DNA of 64,000 nucleotides, taken from Erpobdella octoculata. Taxonomy: Eukaryota; Annelida; Clitellata; Hirudinida; Erpobdellidae. The stretch spans positions 18,255,914-18,319,913 of the forward strand of contig OZ022245.1 in assembly GCA_963978895.1 (NCBI GenBank), written 5' to 3'. This document shows, piece by piece, positions 8,103 through 17,707 of this stretch; the first letter of the stretch is position 1; every line of letters begins with the position of its first letter. The notes beneath the pieces were generated by a model, which saw only the letters and a program-made list of their open reading frames with translations, had not been told where the DNA came from and did no database searches. Position numbers and translations under genes: made by a program.

Positions 8103-11100
8103 TCATGGGCATTAGCCATCGGACACTCAGGAAAGACTGAGGGGCGCTCGGGGAAGACCGAGTGGCACCGGGAAAGACCGGAGACATCTTGGAGAGACAA
8201 GAACTACGGGTGTCTTGGCCTGGCTAGCCGGGGCACATTTCCGTCTTCGCATGCTACGTCTACAACAAAAGAATTATGCCCCCAGAGCTCTTACCGAAAG
8301 GGGGGGGAGAATGATGAGCTCATCAATGGACTACAGGATGATGAACCGGCTTTTCCAAGGAACCCTGATGGGGGTTTGCCCGTGTTGTGTGTGTGTGGAA
8401 AAAGCTTTAAGACAGTCCGAGGAATGAAAGTTCACAGAACAAAAATGGGATGTCTTCCCGCTTCTGTTCGCCGCCCATCATCTCTCAGTGCGGGCTCAGT
8501 TTCGTCGGCTCAAGAAGTTCCAGAACCCATCCATGTTCCACAGATTGCTTTCGACGGAGGAACTGAATGTGTTTGTGGAAGAAGATTTAAGTCAATTCGC
8601 GGAATGAATGTTCATAAAACTAAAATGGGTTGTCAAACTGCTATCAATCAACGCTCTGCATCAATCAAGGAGGCAGGTAACACGTCTGACTACGCCGGGC
8701 CGGAAGCTAACCACAGCCCCGACAAAGTCTCCGATTCAGAAGCAGATGTAAATTCAGAACCCAAGACAAGAATTAAATTTCCGAAAGCAATTGACACTTC
8801 AGCTTGGTCAACATTAGACTTGGAGTTGACGAGATTACTCAAAGCCCAATTGAGGGAGAATCCACAACTCGATATGAAAACCTTCTCAGAAATTATCTAC
8901 AAAAAATGTTTTGATTCATTTGGTGTGGTCCAGAAAAACCCGGTTCACACGCATGCAGCAGTATCCAGACGGCAGAGAGAAATTGAAAAATTAAAGAAGG
9001 AGCGAAAGAAACTCAGGCGACAATGGAGAATCGCAGAGGGGGTCGAAAAAGTTGGTATGTCTGAACTGTGGCGGGATGTAAAAAATCGGCTCCGGGCTCT
9101 CAGGGCTGCAGAAAGACTCCGGAAAAAGAAAAGTGAGCAAAAGAAAGCCAGATGCAAATTCATGGAAAATCCATTTTGCTTCGGAAAAAGTTTGCTGGAT
9201 CCACCAAAATCTGGCACTCTTCGAGCGACAAAACAAGAATTAGATGAGCACTTCCGTTTGGCGTTCAAAGATCCTCTTGGCGATTCAGAGCTGCCGGAAA
9301 GAACCGATTTTCCCGAAGTACAGTTGCCGAAAGTGGCTTTCGACGGTGGAGAGATAAAGATGAATGAAGTATCTCAGTTTCTAAAAAAAACGAGGAACAA
9401 ATCTGCCCCAGGTCCCAACGGCATTCCATATTTGTTATACAAGAGATGCCCAGGCGTGCAAAAGCTGCTCTACAACCGTTTAAAGATTGCATGGCGATCT
9501 AGATGCGTAGATAGGGAATGGCAAAAGGCGGAGGGAGTTTTTATCCCCAAAGAAAAAGATTCGGTCAATATCAACCAATTCCGACCAATCTCACTTTTGA
9601 ACGTGGAGGGAAAAATATTTTTCGCTGTTCTGGCCAAGAGGCTCACGGATTTTGCAATTCGTAATGAGTACATTGACAGATCCGTGCAAAAAGGAGGAGT
9701 CCCCGGAGTACCGGGATGTATCGAGCACTCATCCATGATTTGGGAGGCCATCAAAAGAGCAAAACAAAACCAACTCAGCCTGCATGTGGTCTGGCTTGAT
9801 TTAGCAAACGCGTACGGGACTGTTCGCCATCAATTGCTCTGGAAGACACTCAAAAGGCACAATGTTCCAGAATTCCTCATCGATGTTCTGCAACAGTATT
9901 TTCGTCGTTTTAGGCTACGTCTGTCAACATCGACGTGCTCCACAGAGTGGTTCAACTTGCGGGTCGGAATTGCTATGGGGTGTTCAATTTCTCCCATCCT
10001 ATTTGTTCTGGCTATGCAATTATTGCTCGGTTCGATTGCATCTCGGGTTCAGGATGTTTACCTGGGAAAAGGAATTTTCATGCCATCAATAAAAGCCTTC
10101 ATGGACGACACTACTCTTATCTTGAATCACTGCGGCGAAATGCGCCGTATTCTTCAAAATTTCAACGACTTGTTGTCCTGGTGTGGAATGAAGTTCAAGC
10201 CAACCAAATCGAGAAGCCTTTCTTTGCGACATGGAGAGATTGATGGTTTTGTCTCATTCTCGGTGGCTGGTTGCGAAATCCCAACAATCCAGCAAGAGCC
10301 TGTGAAAAGCTTGGGAAGATGGTACAACGTCTCCATGAATGATGTGAATCGGAGCAGCATCGTTCTGCAGGGCTTGGTTGAGGACCTGAGGAAAATCAAT
10401 TCAACCGAGCTGCAGGGAAAGTTCAAGGTATGGCTGGTACAGTTTGTTTTGATACCGAGGTTGCTATGGCCATTAACAATCTATGAGATATGTTTATCTC
10501 ACGTGGAGCGAATGGAGAAAAAAATGAACTGCTGCATTCGGAAATGGCTAGGACTTCCACCGGCGTTAACAACTTTAGCTCTATACAGTAAGTCAGCTAA
10601 GTTAGCTCTTCCATTCAAGTCCCTAGTAGAAGAGTACAAGATTAGCAAGATACGGACACAGTTGATGCTGGACAACTCTTCAGACCCATGTATCGTGAAT
10701 GTGGGCCCATCAGTTGGATCGGGAAAAGGCTGGACTGCATGGAGGGACATCCGTGAAGCCGAGGGATCTTTGCAATGGTCTGAAAAGCTCGGAGCAGTGC
10801 AACCGGGACGGCTCGGTCTGGGTTGGTTCCATCATGTGTGGTGGTCTAAGGCCTCGTCGCAGGAAAGGACAAACATGATTATTCAAGACAGAAGGCGAGC
10901 AATGGAGTTGGAAAGAGTGCAGTTAGGTGCTCAGATGTCGCAACAGGGCGATTGGACTAGATGGGAGGCGGCAGTTCAACATTCGATGACATGGAATGAT
11001 TTGTGGCGTTACTCGCCCATCCGCCTATCTTTTGTGATTAGAGCGATGTATGATCAACTGCCGACAGCTTCGAACTTAGTGAAGTGGGGAAAGCTTGAAA

Positions 11101-11810
11101 ATGAAGCCTGCAAGCTGTGTGAAAAAACAGAAACTCTGATTCATATTCTCTCATGTTGTCCGTATGCTTTGGCAAAGGGAAGATACACGTGGCGCCACAA
11201 TGAGGTTCTAAGAGAGATACTGGGCATTATCAAGGAGAACTGCAGACTAGCCAATTCGATGCAGTTGTGCCCCAGAAGAAAAGTTTATTTCTTGAGAGAA
11301 GGCTTGCAGCACTTGGGCCGCAGAAAGGCAAGTACGAGAAGAGAATCGTTGCTTGATGCGGCAAATGACTGGAGGATATCAGCAGACTTAAAAGATGAAG
11401 ACTGCTTTCCGGAATTGGTTCGCAGCAGCGGATTGAGACCGGACGTTGTCATTTTTTCCAGTTTGGCCAAGACGTTGCTGTTCATCGAATTGACAGTGCC
11501 ATGGGAAAGCAACATGGAAGCCTCAAATATCTTGAAAGAAGAGCGTTACAGAATCCTTGCCCAAGATTTGGAGCGTGCGGGATATAGAGTCGAGATTTTT
11601 CCAGTTGAAGTAGGCGCCAGGGGTTTAGCCGGTCGCTCACTCGTCAAATTGCTTGTGGCTCTCGGAATGTCGGGTCGGAAAAAAACTCAAGCTATCAAGA
11701 AAATAGCTGAAAGAGCAGAAACAGCTTCTTTTTGGATATGGATGCAAAGGAATGAAAAAGGAGATAATAAATTTAAACAGCCACTTCTGGCTTCCGTACA
11801 ACAGTGTTAG
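8103..11810 (+). CDS. RLE LINE polyprotein: zinc fingers, reverse transcriptase, endonuclease
   Basis: The open frame actually starts at an ATG at 7995 in the 3' UTR of the upstream copy and runs 1271 codons without a stop. Codons 37 onward belong to this element. Numbering from 7995: two C-x-C...H-x5-C fingers (Cys132-Cys153 and from Cys192, each with VHxTKMGC); a basic linker; RT with KSAPGPNGIP (about 469), WLDLANAYGT (about 600), GIAMGCSISP (about 658) and FMDDTT (about 702); a C-x2-C-x7-H-x4-C knuckle (about 1039); and RLE motifs RPDVV (about 1148) and ELTVPWE (about 1164). The element's own first in-frame ATG lies inside finger 1, so native initiation is probably non-AUG or relies on upstream sequence. 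Every catalytic motif is intact, so the protein may be active. Confidence 0.9.
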   Translation, partial: SWALAIGHSGKTEGRSGKTEWHRERPETSWRDKNYGCLGLASRGTFPSSHATSTTKELCPQSSYRKGGENDELINGLQDDEPAFPRNPDGGLPVLCVCGKSFKTVRGMKVHRTKMGCLPASVRRPSSLSAGSVSSAQEVPEPIHVPQIAFDGGTECVCGRRFKSIRGMNVHKTKMGCQTAINQRSASIKEAGNTSDYAGPEANHSPDKVSDSEADVNSEPKTRIKFPKAIDTSAWSTLDLELTRLLKAQLRENPQLDMKTFSEIIYKKCFDSFGVVQKNPVHTHAAVSRRQREIEKLKKERKKLRRQWRIAEGVEKVGMSELWRDVKNRLRALRAAERLRKKKSEQKKARCKFMENPFCFGKSLLDPPKSGTLRATKQELDEHFRLAFKDPLGDSELPERTDFPEVQLPKVAFDGGEIKMNEVSQFLKKTRNKSAPGPNGIPYLLYKRCPGVQKLLYNRLKIAWRSRCVDREWQKAEGVFIPKEKDSVNINQFRPISLLNVEGKIFFAVLAKRLTDFAIRNEYIDRSVQKGGVPGVPGCIEHSSMIWEAIKRAKQNQLSLHVVWLDLANAYGTVRHQLLWKTLKRHNVPEFLIDVLQQYFRRFRLRLSTSTCSTEWFNLRVGIAMGCSISPILFVLAMQLLLGSIASRVQDVYLGKGIFMPSIKAFMDDTTLILNHCGEMRRILQNFNDLLSWCGMKFKPTKSRSLSLRHGEIDGFVSFSVAGCEIPTIQQEPVKSLGRWYNVSMNDVNRSSIVLQGLVEDLRKINSTELQGKFKVWLVQFVLIPRLLWPLTIYEICLSHVERMEKKMNCCIRKWLGLPPALTTLALYSKSAKLALPFKSLVEEYKISKIRTQLMLDNSSDPCIVNVGPSVGSGKGWTAWRDIREAEGSLQWSEKLGAVQPGRLGLGWFHHVWWSKASSQERTNMIIQDRRRAMELERVQLGAQMSQQGDWTRWEAAVQHSMTWNDLWRYSPIRLSFVIRAMYDQLPTASNLVKWGKLENEACKLCEKTETLIHILSCCPYALAKGRYTWRHNEVLREILGIIKENCRLANSMQLCPRRKVYFLREGLQHLGRRKASTRRESLLDAANDWRISADLKDEDCFPELVRSSGLRPDVVIFSSLAKTLLFIELTVPWESNMEASNILKEERYRILAQDLERAGYRVEIFPVEVGARGLAGRSLVKLLVALGMSGRKKTQAIKKIAERAETASFWIWMQRNEKGDNKFKQPLLASVQQC
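8126..8201 (+). promoter_or_regulatory. Four consecutive stem-loops with GRRAGA hexaloops in LINE leader
   Basis: Stem-loops, each with a six-base loop: CTCAG/CTGAG closing GAAAGA (8126-8141); CTCGG/CCGAG closing GGAAGA (8147-8162); CCGG/CCGG closing GAAAGA (8168-8181); CTTG/CAAG closing GAGAGA (8188-8201). Stems differ but all pair perfectly, while loops stay similar. That points to selected RNA structure. A GGGCAT at 8107-8112 could pair with ATGCCC at 8276-8281 to enclose the set. Confidence 0.6.
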
Positions 11811-12332
11811 CTCCTCCTTTGTTTACAAGTTCAGGGACGAAGTCGCGTTATGGCTGCCGGCGAAAGTTTCGGTTGTTTGCAATAGAAGGAAAGTTGCTGG
11901 CGTTTAGAAAATAATCGAAACAATGTTTCCTGCCATCATGGTTTGTGGTGTTTCTCGTTTGGTGAAAGTGATGGCATGGCTCGAAGTTCCGGAGGTGAAT
12001 GTTTCTTTCGGTATCGGAATCTGGCGGTTTGGTGGATGCTACAGTTACTACATGCTCAAGTTCCGGCGTTTGAAAGACAGTTTCTCATCTTGTTACAGTT
12101 GCTTGACGGTTTCAAAATGACTTCTTGGTTCTGGTACTTTGAAGATTTGCCGGTTATCTGGTTCTGGTCGGAAACGGCATGTGATACACAAATTTCGTCA
12201 GGGGGCGGCCGTCTGATCAACGGTCGTGGCCCGCCCTCCCGTGGTAGCGTCAGGAAAAGGGCCGAAACGCTGGGAGGGTCTTCCTCTGAAGACCTCTGAC
12301 GAACTTGCTCGAAGAAGAGTTTTCACATACAT
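11811..12332 (+). other. 3' UTR of the RLE LINE
   Basis: About 520 nt between the stop and the CATA junction, identical to 7580-8101. It ends AAGAAGAGTTTTCACATAC. In R2-type elements the RT binds the 3' UTR RNA to start target-primed synthesis. The terminal ACATAC resembles the CATA target and may pair with it. Confidence 0.6.
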
Positions 12333-12560
12333 ACATACATACATACATACATACATACATACATACATACATACATACATACATACATACATACATACAT
12401 ACATACATACATACATACATACATACATAGATACATACCATAGATTCTATGGTATGTATCTATGTATGTATGTATGTATGTATGTATGTATGTATGTATG
12501 TATGTATGTATGTATGTATGTATGTATGTATGTATGTATGTATGTATGTATGTATGTATG
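12323..12560. repeat. Palindromic microsatellite: (CATA)n joined to (TATG)n
   Basis: A CATA array (to about 12438) meets a TATG array (from about 12452) at a centre reading CCATAG-ATT-CTATGG. The arms of roughly 110 bp are inverted copies and can form one long hairpin. A smaller palindrome of the same kind, CATAGATATCTATG, lies at 6300-6313 at the start of the other CATA array. Confidence 0.9.
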
Positions 12561-12711
12561 TGTGTGTGTAGAATCGGATCTAAGGGGGGGACTGAGAGCG
12601 AAAAAATGAGCGGGAAAACGGCAGGGAACGGATAACGACCGGGAGCGGGAGCGCAAGCAGGAAGGAAACGGGAGCGAAAAAAAACGCATTAGGTAGACCT
12701 CTAAAAACCCC

Positions 12712-12736
12712 GGGCAACGCCGGGTGCCCCCGCTAG
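12712..12736 (+). other. Helitron 3' terminal hairpin and CTAG end
   Basis: GGGCA (12712-12716) pairs with TGCCC (12725-12729) around ACGCCGGG, followed seven bases later by the CTAG end. A hairpin close to a CTRR terminus is the Helitron 3' signal that stops rolling-circle transfer. The same structure occurs in reverse at 60873-60900. Confidence 0.75.
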
Positions 12737-12737
12737 T

Positions 12738-12909
12738 TATTAATAAAATAGGGCTAAATAGGCGGAGCTAAGTATTAATAAAATAATCTCCGCCTCGGGG
12801 CGGAGCTGAATATTCAACGGCAGGATCTTCAGGATTGCCTAATAATAATACAAAAATCATTGTTTAATTAATGTTACTTCCTGAGAGTTCAGTCGTAGCA
12901 AATTACTCC
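12738..12909. other. Non-coding flank between Helitron and MITE
   Basis: AT-rich. Contains AGGCGGAGCTAAGTATT and an inverted CTCCGCCTCG match. GGCGGAGCTA also stands just left of the Helitron (5777-5786), so the two flanks may belong to the same older repeat. No coding signal. Confidence 0.5.
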
Positions 12910-12917
12910 TGCTCCTA

Positions 12918-13223
12918 CGTTAATGCTATTGCCACGGCGGTACGCGATCTTTGATTCGCTATATCTTTATTAATTTTATTTTTTTACGCTATATGGTATA
13001 TTCAAACTCAGAATATGTACCTTTATATAAAAATATTAATGAAATTTAAAAAAATACTTTTGAAATTTTTATGCTACTACCTAGGATAGGGTTTAGGGGT
13101 AGGGTTAGGGTTTCGGGTTAGGGTTAGGGATAGAGCTAGGGATAGGGTTAGGGTTAAGGTTAGGGTTAGTAGCAATTTTACCGATTGTAATCACGTCGAA
13201 CCGCCGGGGCAATAGCAGCGACC
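12918..13223 (-). mobile_element. MITE with internal telomere-like array, copy 2
   Basis: Flanked by a perfect 8-bp duplication TGCTCCTA (12910-12917 and 13224-13231). On the minus strand it starts GGTCGCTGCTATTGCC and ends GGCAATAGCATTAACG. The internal array is seen here as TTAGGG-like repeats at about 13085-13172 (GGGTTAGGGTTAGGG with variants). No coding capacity. Confidence 0.88.
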
Positions 13224-14635
13224 TGCTCCTAACACTGGTAAAACCGTAGAATCCGGGGTATAAACATATTCTAAAAAATGTATCGGCGTAAGCTACGCCC
13301 CTTAATTTCTATGCTCCGCCTCTAGGATGGGATGTGCCTGATCGACTTAAAAATATATAAAAATTTATTTAATTTTTTGTAAAATATTATCTAGTTTAAT
13401 AATTATTAAAAATAATTTAAAATATTGCTTAAATACAAAATGTTTGGGATGTGCTTTGATGCGAGAAGCGAAGCGTATTTACCAGACCGCAAGACCATTA
13501 AGCTGATTAGAACAATTACCTACCACTTGTCTTTGCGAATTATTCATATTCACAGGGACGTAAATTCAGCATTTTCCAGGGGGGGGGGGCAAAATTTTCC
13601 CGCCATTATATAGCTTACTGACAGGGTTACCCGCGGTTGTCCGGGTTTTTGTGCTTAGTTTTGATTCGTTTTTGCCAATGAAACGTCAAAGAAATAACAG
13701 ATTTTTTGTAATTTTTCAAAATTTTCTCATCAATGAAGTTACCTGTATGCCAAATGTTGTTAAAATTGCTCCTGCGGCTTGGATGTGATAAACGAATGCT
13801 CTCACACACACATTTATATAAATACGTAGGTACAAGCAGAGAGGGATGGAGAAAATGGAGAAATGCATCCCCCATCAGAGTATCAATTGAAATTTTTTGG
13901 TTATAATACCTTGTCTTTGGAAAACGACCGCAGCTTTTTTGGGAGGAGAAATTGGAAGTCTTTGAAAAATTTTTTGAAAAATACTTACAACTACCTTTTA
14001 CCGGTTATCAGCTTTTTGGAAGAGAATATAAAAAAATTTCTGAAGTGAATCCCCCACCAGAAAATTCTGGATTCGCTACGCCCCACTGGGTATAAGGGGG
14101 ATGAATGATTTAATCATATTGCAGGAGCAAGTATACAGGATTAGTAAAACAAGTAAAGGAAAAAAGAGTTTTTCAACACAAATACATTCAATTTAGAAAT
14201 GCAAAAGATGTTCAAAGTTTTTTTTTTAATTGAATCATGTATTTTCATCAAATATAAAGCTATGCTGAAAGTTTCAACTTCCTAGCTAGTCAAAATGCTG
14301 GTTAAATTTCACTTGCAAGATTTGCGTAAATAGAAAGACACACAAAAAAAACAGAGATTGTAACCTAAATAAAAGTTTGTAAATAAGATGTCCAAAACGG
14401 GGTGGGTATAATTTTGTTTTATTTTCGTGTAATAAATAATAACTTTCATGTAGACAGCTGTGAGGGAATCAACATTGTATCAATACCACTAATAGGGTAA
14501 AATTCAACGAGTTTGCTGATTGTATTTTGGCACATAAAACAGCCAAACAGCTAATCTTTGGACCAACACTGATACACAAATTATTACTCTGCAGTTATTG
14601 GTAAATCTAGCATCGAGCTAAGATTAAAAATTGTC

Positions 14636-14872
14636 TCCAATACGCATTGAATCATCACTAGGTTAAGTAAAGTTAAAATTAACATATTATATAGTAAACT
14701 CTAAGTAAACAAAAAATTTTAATTTTGGAAATCAAGGGGGGCGAATTGTCTATACACGCCAGAAGGATTCCAATACGCATTGCATCATCACTAGGTTAAG
14801 TAAAGTTAAAATTAAATAAATATATAGTAAACTCTAGGTAAAAAAATTCAAATTTTGAAAATCAGGGGGGGA
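14636..14872. repeat. Tandem duplication, about 133 bp unit
   Basis: TCCAATACGCATTG at 14636 and at 14769 begins two imperfect copies sharing ATCATCACTAGGTTAAGT and a later stretch of G. Non-coding. Confidence 0.75.
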
Positions 14873-15114
14873 GCAAATGCCCCAAAATATGTCAATCAAA
14901 TTAGTACATTAAGTAATAATGACGAAATCGCAGTTGTGGATTTTAGGGTTTGTTTCAAAATAAAAGGCTCAGTAGTAGATTAGGAGACTGCATGTGCAAA
15001 GCTGTCGTTACACTTTAATGATTGAAATTAAAAAATATAGTCACTTAATTTATTTTTTTATCAATCATCACCATAAATTCATCTTAGCCATTCACATTAC
15101 CGGCTTTAGTTGCC

Positions 15115-15375
15115 GGTCAGCTAATTTTCAGTCATTTATAGATGTTTCCTTTTCCAAGTGGCAATTTGTTCTTATTAACTTAATGGTCTGGTAACAGACT
15201 AGCGAATACGCTTTGCATCGGAGCAGACCCCAATCAATTATCAACTGCTAATTTTCCGTTATTTATAGATTCTTCCTTTGTCTTGTGAACATGAAGAATT
15301 TGCTAAAACAAGTCGCAATTGTTCTTATCAATGGTCATGATAAAGACCAGATAATGCGCTTCGCATCTCGCATAA
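15115..15375. repeat. Imperfect tandem duplication, about 130 bp unit
   Basis: Two diverged copies share GCTAATTTTC, ATTTATAGAT, CAAGT.GCAATT and a GCGAATACGCTTTGCATC-like end (15194-15215 and about 15355-15368). Non-coding. Confidence 0.5.
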
Positions 15376-15837
15376 CAACAATTTACTAAATTACTTTCAA
15401 TTTTAATATTTATATTTTAATATTACTTATTAAATAAAGTTATTGGTTATTTTGTCTGTTCTAAACATTAACACACTGGCTTTCCATTAAATCATATAAA
15501 AAGACGCAACACTAGCTGTCAATCATTCTATTTAGACCTGTCAATCAAAATAGCGGCCATACTTGTTTTTGTTTGTACCCCGGATTCTACGGATTTATTG
15601 TCCACGTTTGAAAAACTGAAGTCAGGCAATATTATTATTAAACTCATTTCAATCTATCAAAATTATTCACGAGACTGTTTATTAAACTAATAGAATAGGT
15701 TTTTCACTAGACCTGTGTAAGAAATCAACAGAAACAAAGTAACCGGAAGTGTTTATTGACCTTCTTATAAAACTGCTGACGCGTATTAATATTTTTTGGG
15801 AATGGTGCATACTGGAGGATTACCTATATTTTTAAAA

Positions 15838-15930
15838 GGGTTAGGGTTTAATTTTAATACGGGACTGCCGGCGCAGTAGCAATTTTACCGATTATTTCCA
15901 CGGCAAACCGCCGGGGCAATAGCAGCGACC
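15838..15930 (-). mobile_element. Truncated telomere-like MITE, copy 4
   Basis: Read on the minus strand it begins GGTCGCTGCTATTGCC at 15930 and runs through CCCGTATTAAAA to the start of a CCCTAACCC array at about 15840, where homology stops. Only one end is present. Confidence 0.7.
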
Positions 15931-16510
15931 ATAATTTATACTATACTATTATGCACGCAGCTTCATCGCATTTTTAACCATGACCGCTCACGGAGCTAAC
16001 GTATAGGGCACGTATAATATTCGCTTTTTGTTAACACTAGTTTACGGTTCATGCTGCAACTCCAATTTAGAATTGAGACGACAAGTGCGCGTTCAACAAA
16101 GCGTAATTTAATTTGCAGATACGTTTACTGTTTCGGATTTGTTATTTGCCCGACGATCACACGACGCACAGAATTACATGCGTAAAGCCGGCACCAAATC
16201 GACAAACTTGAGTTGAATCAACCCGATCAAATCTGGGTAAAGGTGGAGAGTAGCTTAATAAATTATTTCCGGTATTTTCAATATTTTCATTATAATAATT
16301 AATTTATAAAGGTAAATAAGGTGTGGAATAGCGTAATAAATTATTTAAGATATTTTTAATAACATTTTCATTAGAATAATTATATAATATAAACACAATA
16401 ACATTACCAATTTAATGATTTTATTTTTTTAGGATTGTTATCGAAACTGTGACCAAATGCCCAATATCAATCAATCGGACGCATTTATTTATATAACCCT
16501 ATTTCTGTGG
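15931..16510. other. Non-coding AT-rich stretch with inverted-repeat arm
   Basis: No gene. AAATCTGGGTAAAGGTGGAG near 16229-16248 is inverted at about 19743-19790. A related subrepeat (GTGTGGAATAGCGTAATAAA) follows at 16321. These might be the arms of an old 3.5 kb element spanning 16228-19790, now interrupted. Confidence 0.4.
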
Positions 16511-16648
16511 CGTTCAATAGCGCTTGGACATAAACTGATTGAACAGAAATGTTTTAAGTCCATGAGGGAAAACAGTGAGTGAAGTAGAGTTAGTTAGAGG
16601 TGTAAGAAGGGAGTTCCAGAGAAAGGGACCAGAGTAGGAAAAAGCATT

Positions 16649-17678
16649 GGTAATCTTTCCTACGGACGGCCCGTGCCGAAAAAATAGTCGTATTATTTTT
16701 ATTTTGTTACAATAACCTAAATAAACAAATTTAATACCAAATTTAATTTAAAAAAAACATTTATCGTAATTTGAGAGACTTTGAAAACGTTAAGTAGTAC
16801 TCTTCCAAGCACTATTTACATCGTAGTTGTGAGTGGTGAGGTACGATGATCGTATGAATGAAATGAATAAAAAAAATTAGTTTATAATAAAATTTTATTT
16901 AAAAAACAAACTCAGTTATAAAAAAAATTAAATTTAAATTTTAAAACTTTTTCTATGTAAAACGATAAAGAACAAAAGGCGAGAGAAACAACGAAGTAAA
17001 CCCCGCTAATCACTTTATATAAGGTCGCTGCTATTGCCTCGGCGGTTCGCCGTGATTGCAATCTGTAAAATTGCAATCCCGTATTAAAACGAAACTCTAC
17101 CCCTACTCCTAACTTTACCCTACCCTAACCCTACCCTACCCTAACCTTACCCTTACCCTTACCCTAACCCTACCCTTACCCTAACCCTACCCTAACCTTA
17201 CCCTACCCTTACCCTACCCTTAATCCTACCCCTACCCATAACCCTACCCCTATCCTAGGTAGTCGCATAAAAAGTTTCAATATAATTTTTTTTAATTTTA
17301 CTAATATTTTAAATAAAGGTACAAATTCTGAGTTTGAATATACTATATAGTGTAAAAAATAAAATTAATAAAAAGATCGCATACCGGCGCCTACCGCCGT
17401 GGTAATAGTTATAAAGTTATATAACACGCCACGCGATTCCTTCGTTTACACTTTTCCTTAAAACTCAAATTTTTTCTATGTAAAATTTTTTAAATTATAA
17501 TTACATTATTTATTTAATTAAAATAACTTTATATAACATTTTCCCATTTTAAATAAATTATTTATACTAATTATCATAATTTTTAAACTAGTGTTTACTT
17601 TTCGTCGTGTTTATAGTTAATTATAGCCAAGAATTATGTATTAATCCGCCACACGGGCCGTCCGTGGGAAAGATTACC
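16649..17678. mobile_element. DNA transposon with 27-bp TIRs and 8-bp target duplication
   Basis: The ends begin GGTAATCTTTCC and continue ACGGACGGCCCGTG; the two 27-bp arms differ at one base. The target AAAGCATT is duplicated exactly (16641-16648 and 17679-17686). The 1030-bp body has no transposase, and it contains the telomere-like MITE at 17023-17416. An 8-bp duplication with GG termini would fit Merlin or a related superfamily, but without coding sequence this stays open. Confidence 0.85.
17023..17416 (+). mobile_element. MITE with internal telomere-like array, copy 3
   Basis: Perfect 8-bp duplication TTATATAA (17015-17022 and 17417-17424). Starts GGTCGCTGCTATTGCC and ends GGTAATAGTTATAAAG. 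It has the longest array of the family, about 160 bp of CCCTA/CCCTAA/CCCTTA repeats (17098-17264). It lies inside the 16649-17678 transposon. Confidence 0.88.
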
Positions 17679-17707
17679 AAAGCATTTAGCAAAAGAATGC
17701 TTAACAG

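Larger units (their letters stand above)
8102..12332 (+). mobile_element. Full-length RLE-type LINE (R2/R4/NeSL group) in CATA microsatellite
   Basis: The unit of 4231 bp is defined by the head-to-tail arrangement: its 5' end begins just after the 3' end of the upstream copy, and its own 3' end (GTTTTCACATAC) runs into a fresh CATA array at 12323. It has a structured leader, one long ORF to 11810 and a roughly 520-nt 3' UTR. A single ORF with N-terminal zinc fingers, RT, Cys-His knuckle and RLE is the R2/R4/NeSL architecture. Members of this group often insert site-specifically; here the target is a tetranucleotide repeat. Confidence 0.88.
13244..15592. mobile_element. 2.35 kb interval with 17-bp terminal inverted repeats
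   Basis: CCGTAGAATCCGGGGTA at 13244-13260 is perfectly inverted at 15576-15592, and the match continues inward a few bases (YAAACA). The interior has no recognisable coding region, only short chance frames, and includes two tandem duplications. I could not find a convincing target duplication, so whether this is one DNA transposon is uncertain. Confidence 0.45.

Noticed and set aside
8102..8281. HDV-like ribozyme at the 5' end of the RLE LINE
   Set aside because: R2-type elements often have one, but I could not fit the double-pseudoknot or its catalytic C. The clear structure is the four hexaloop hairpins.
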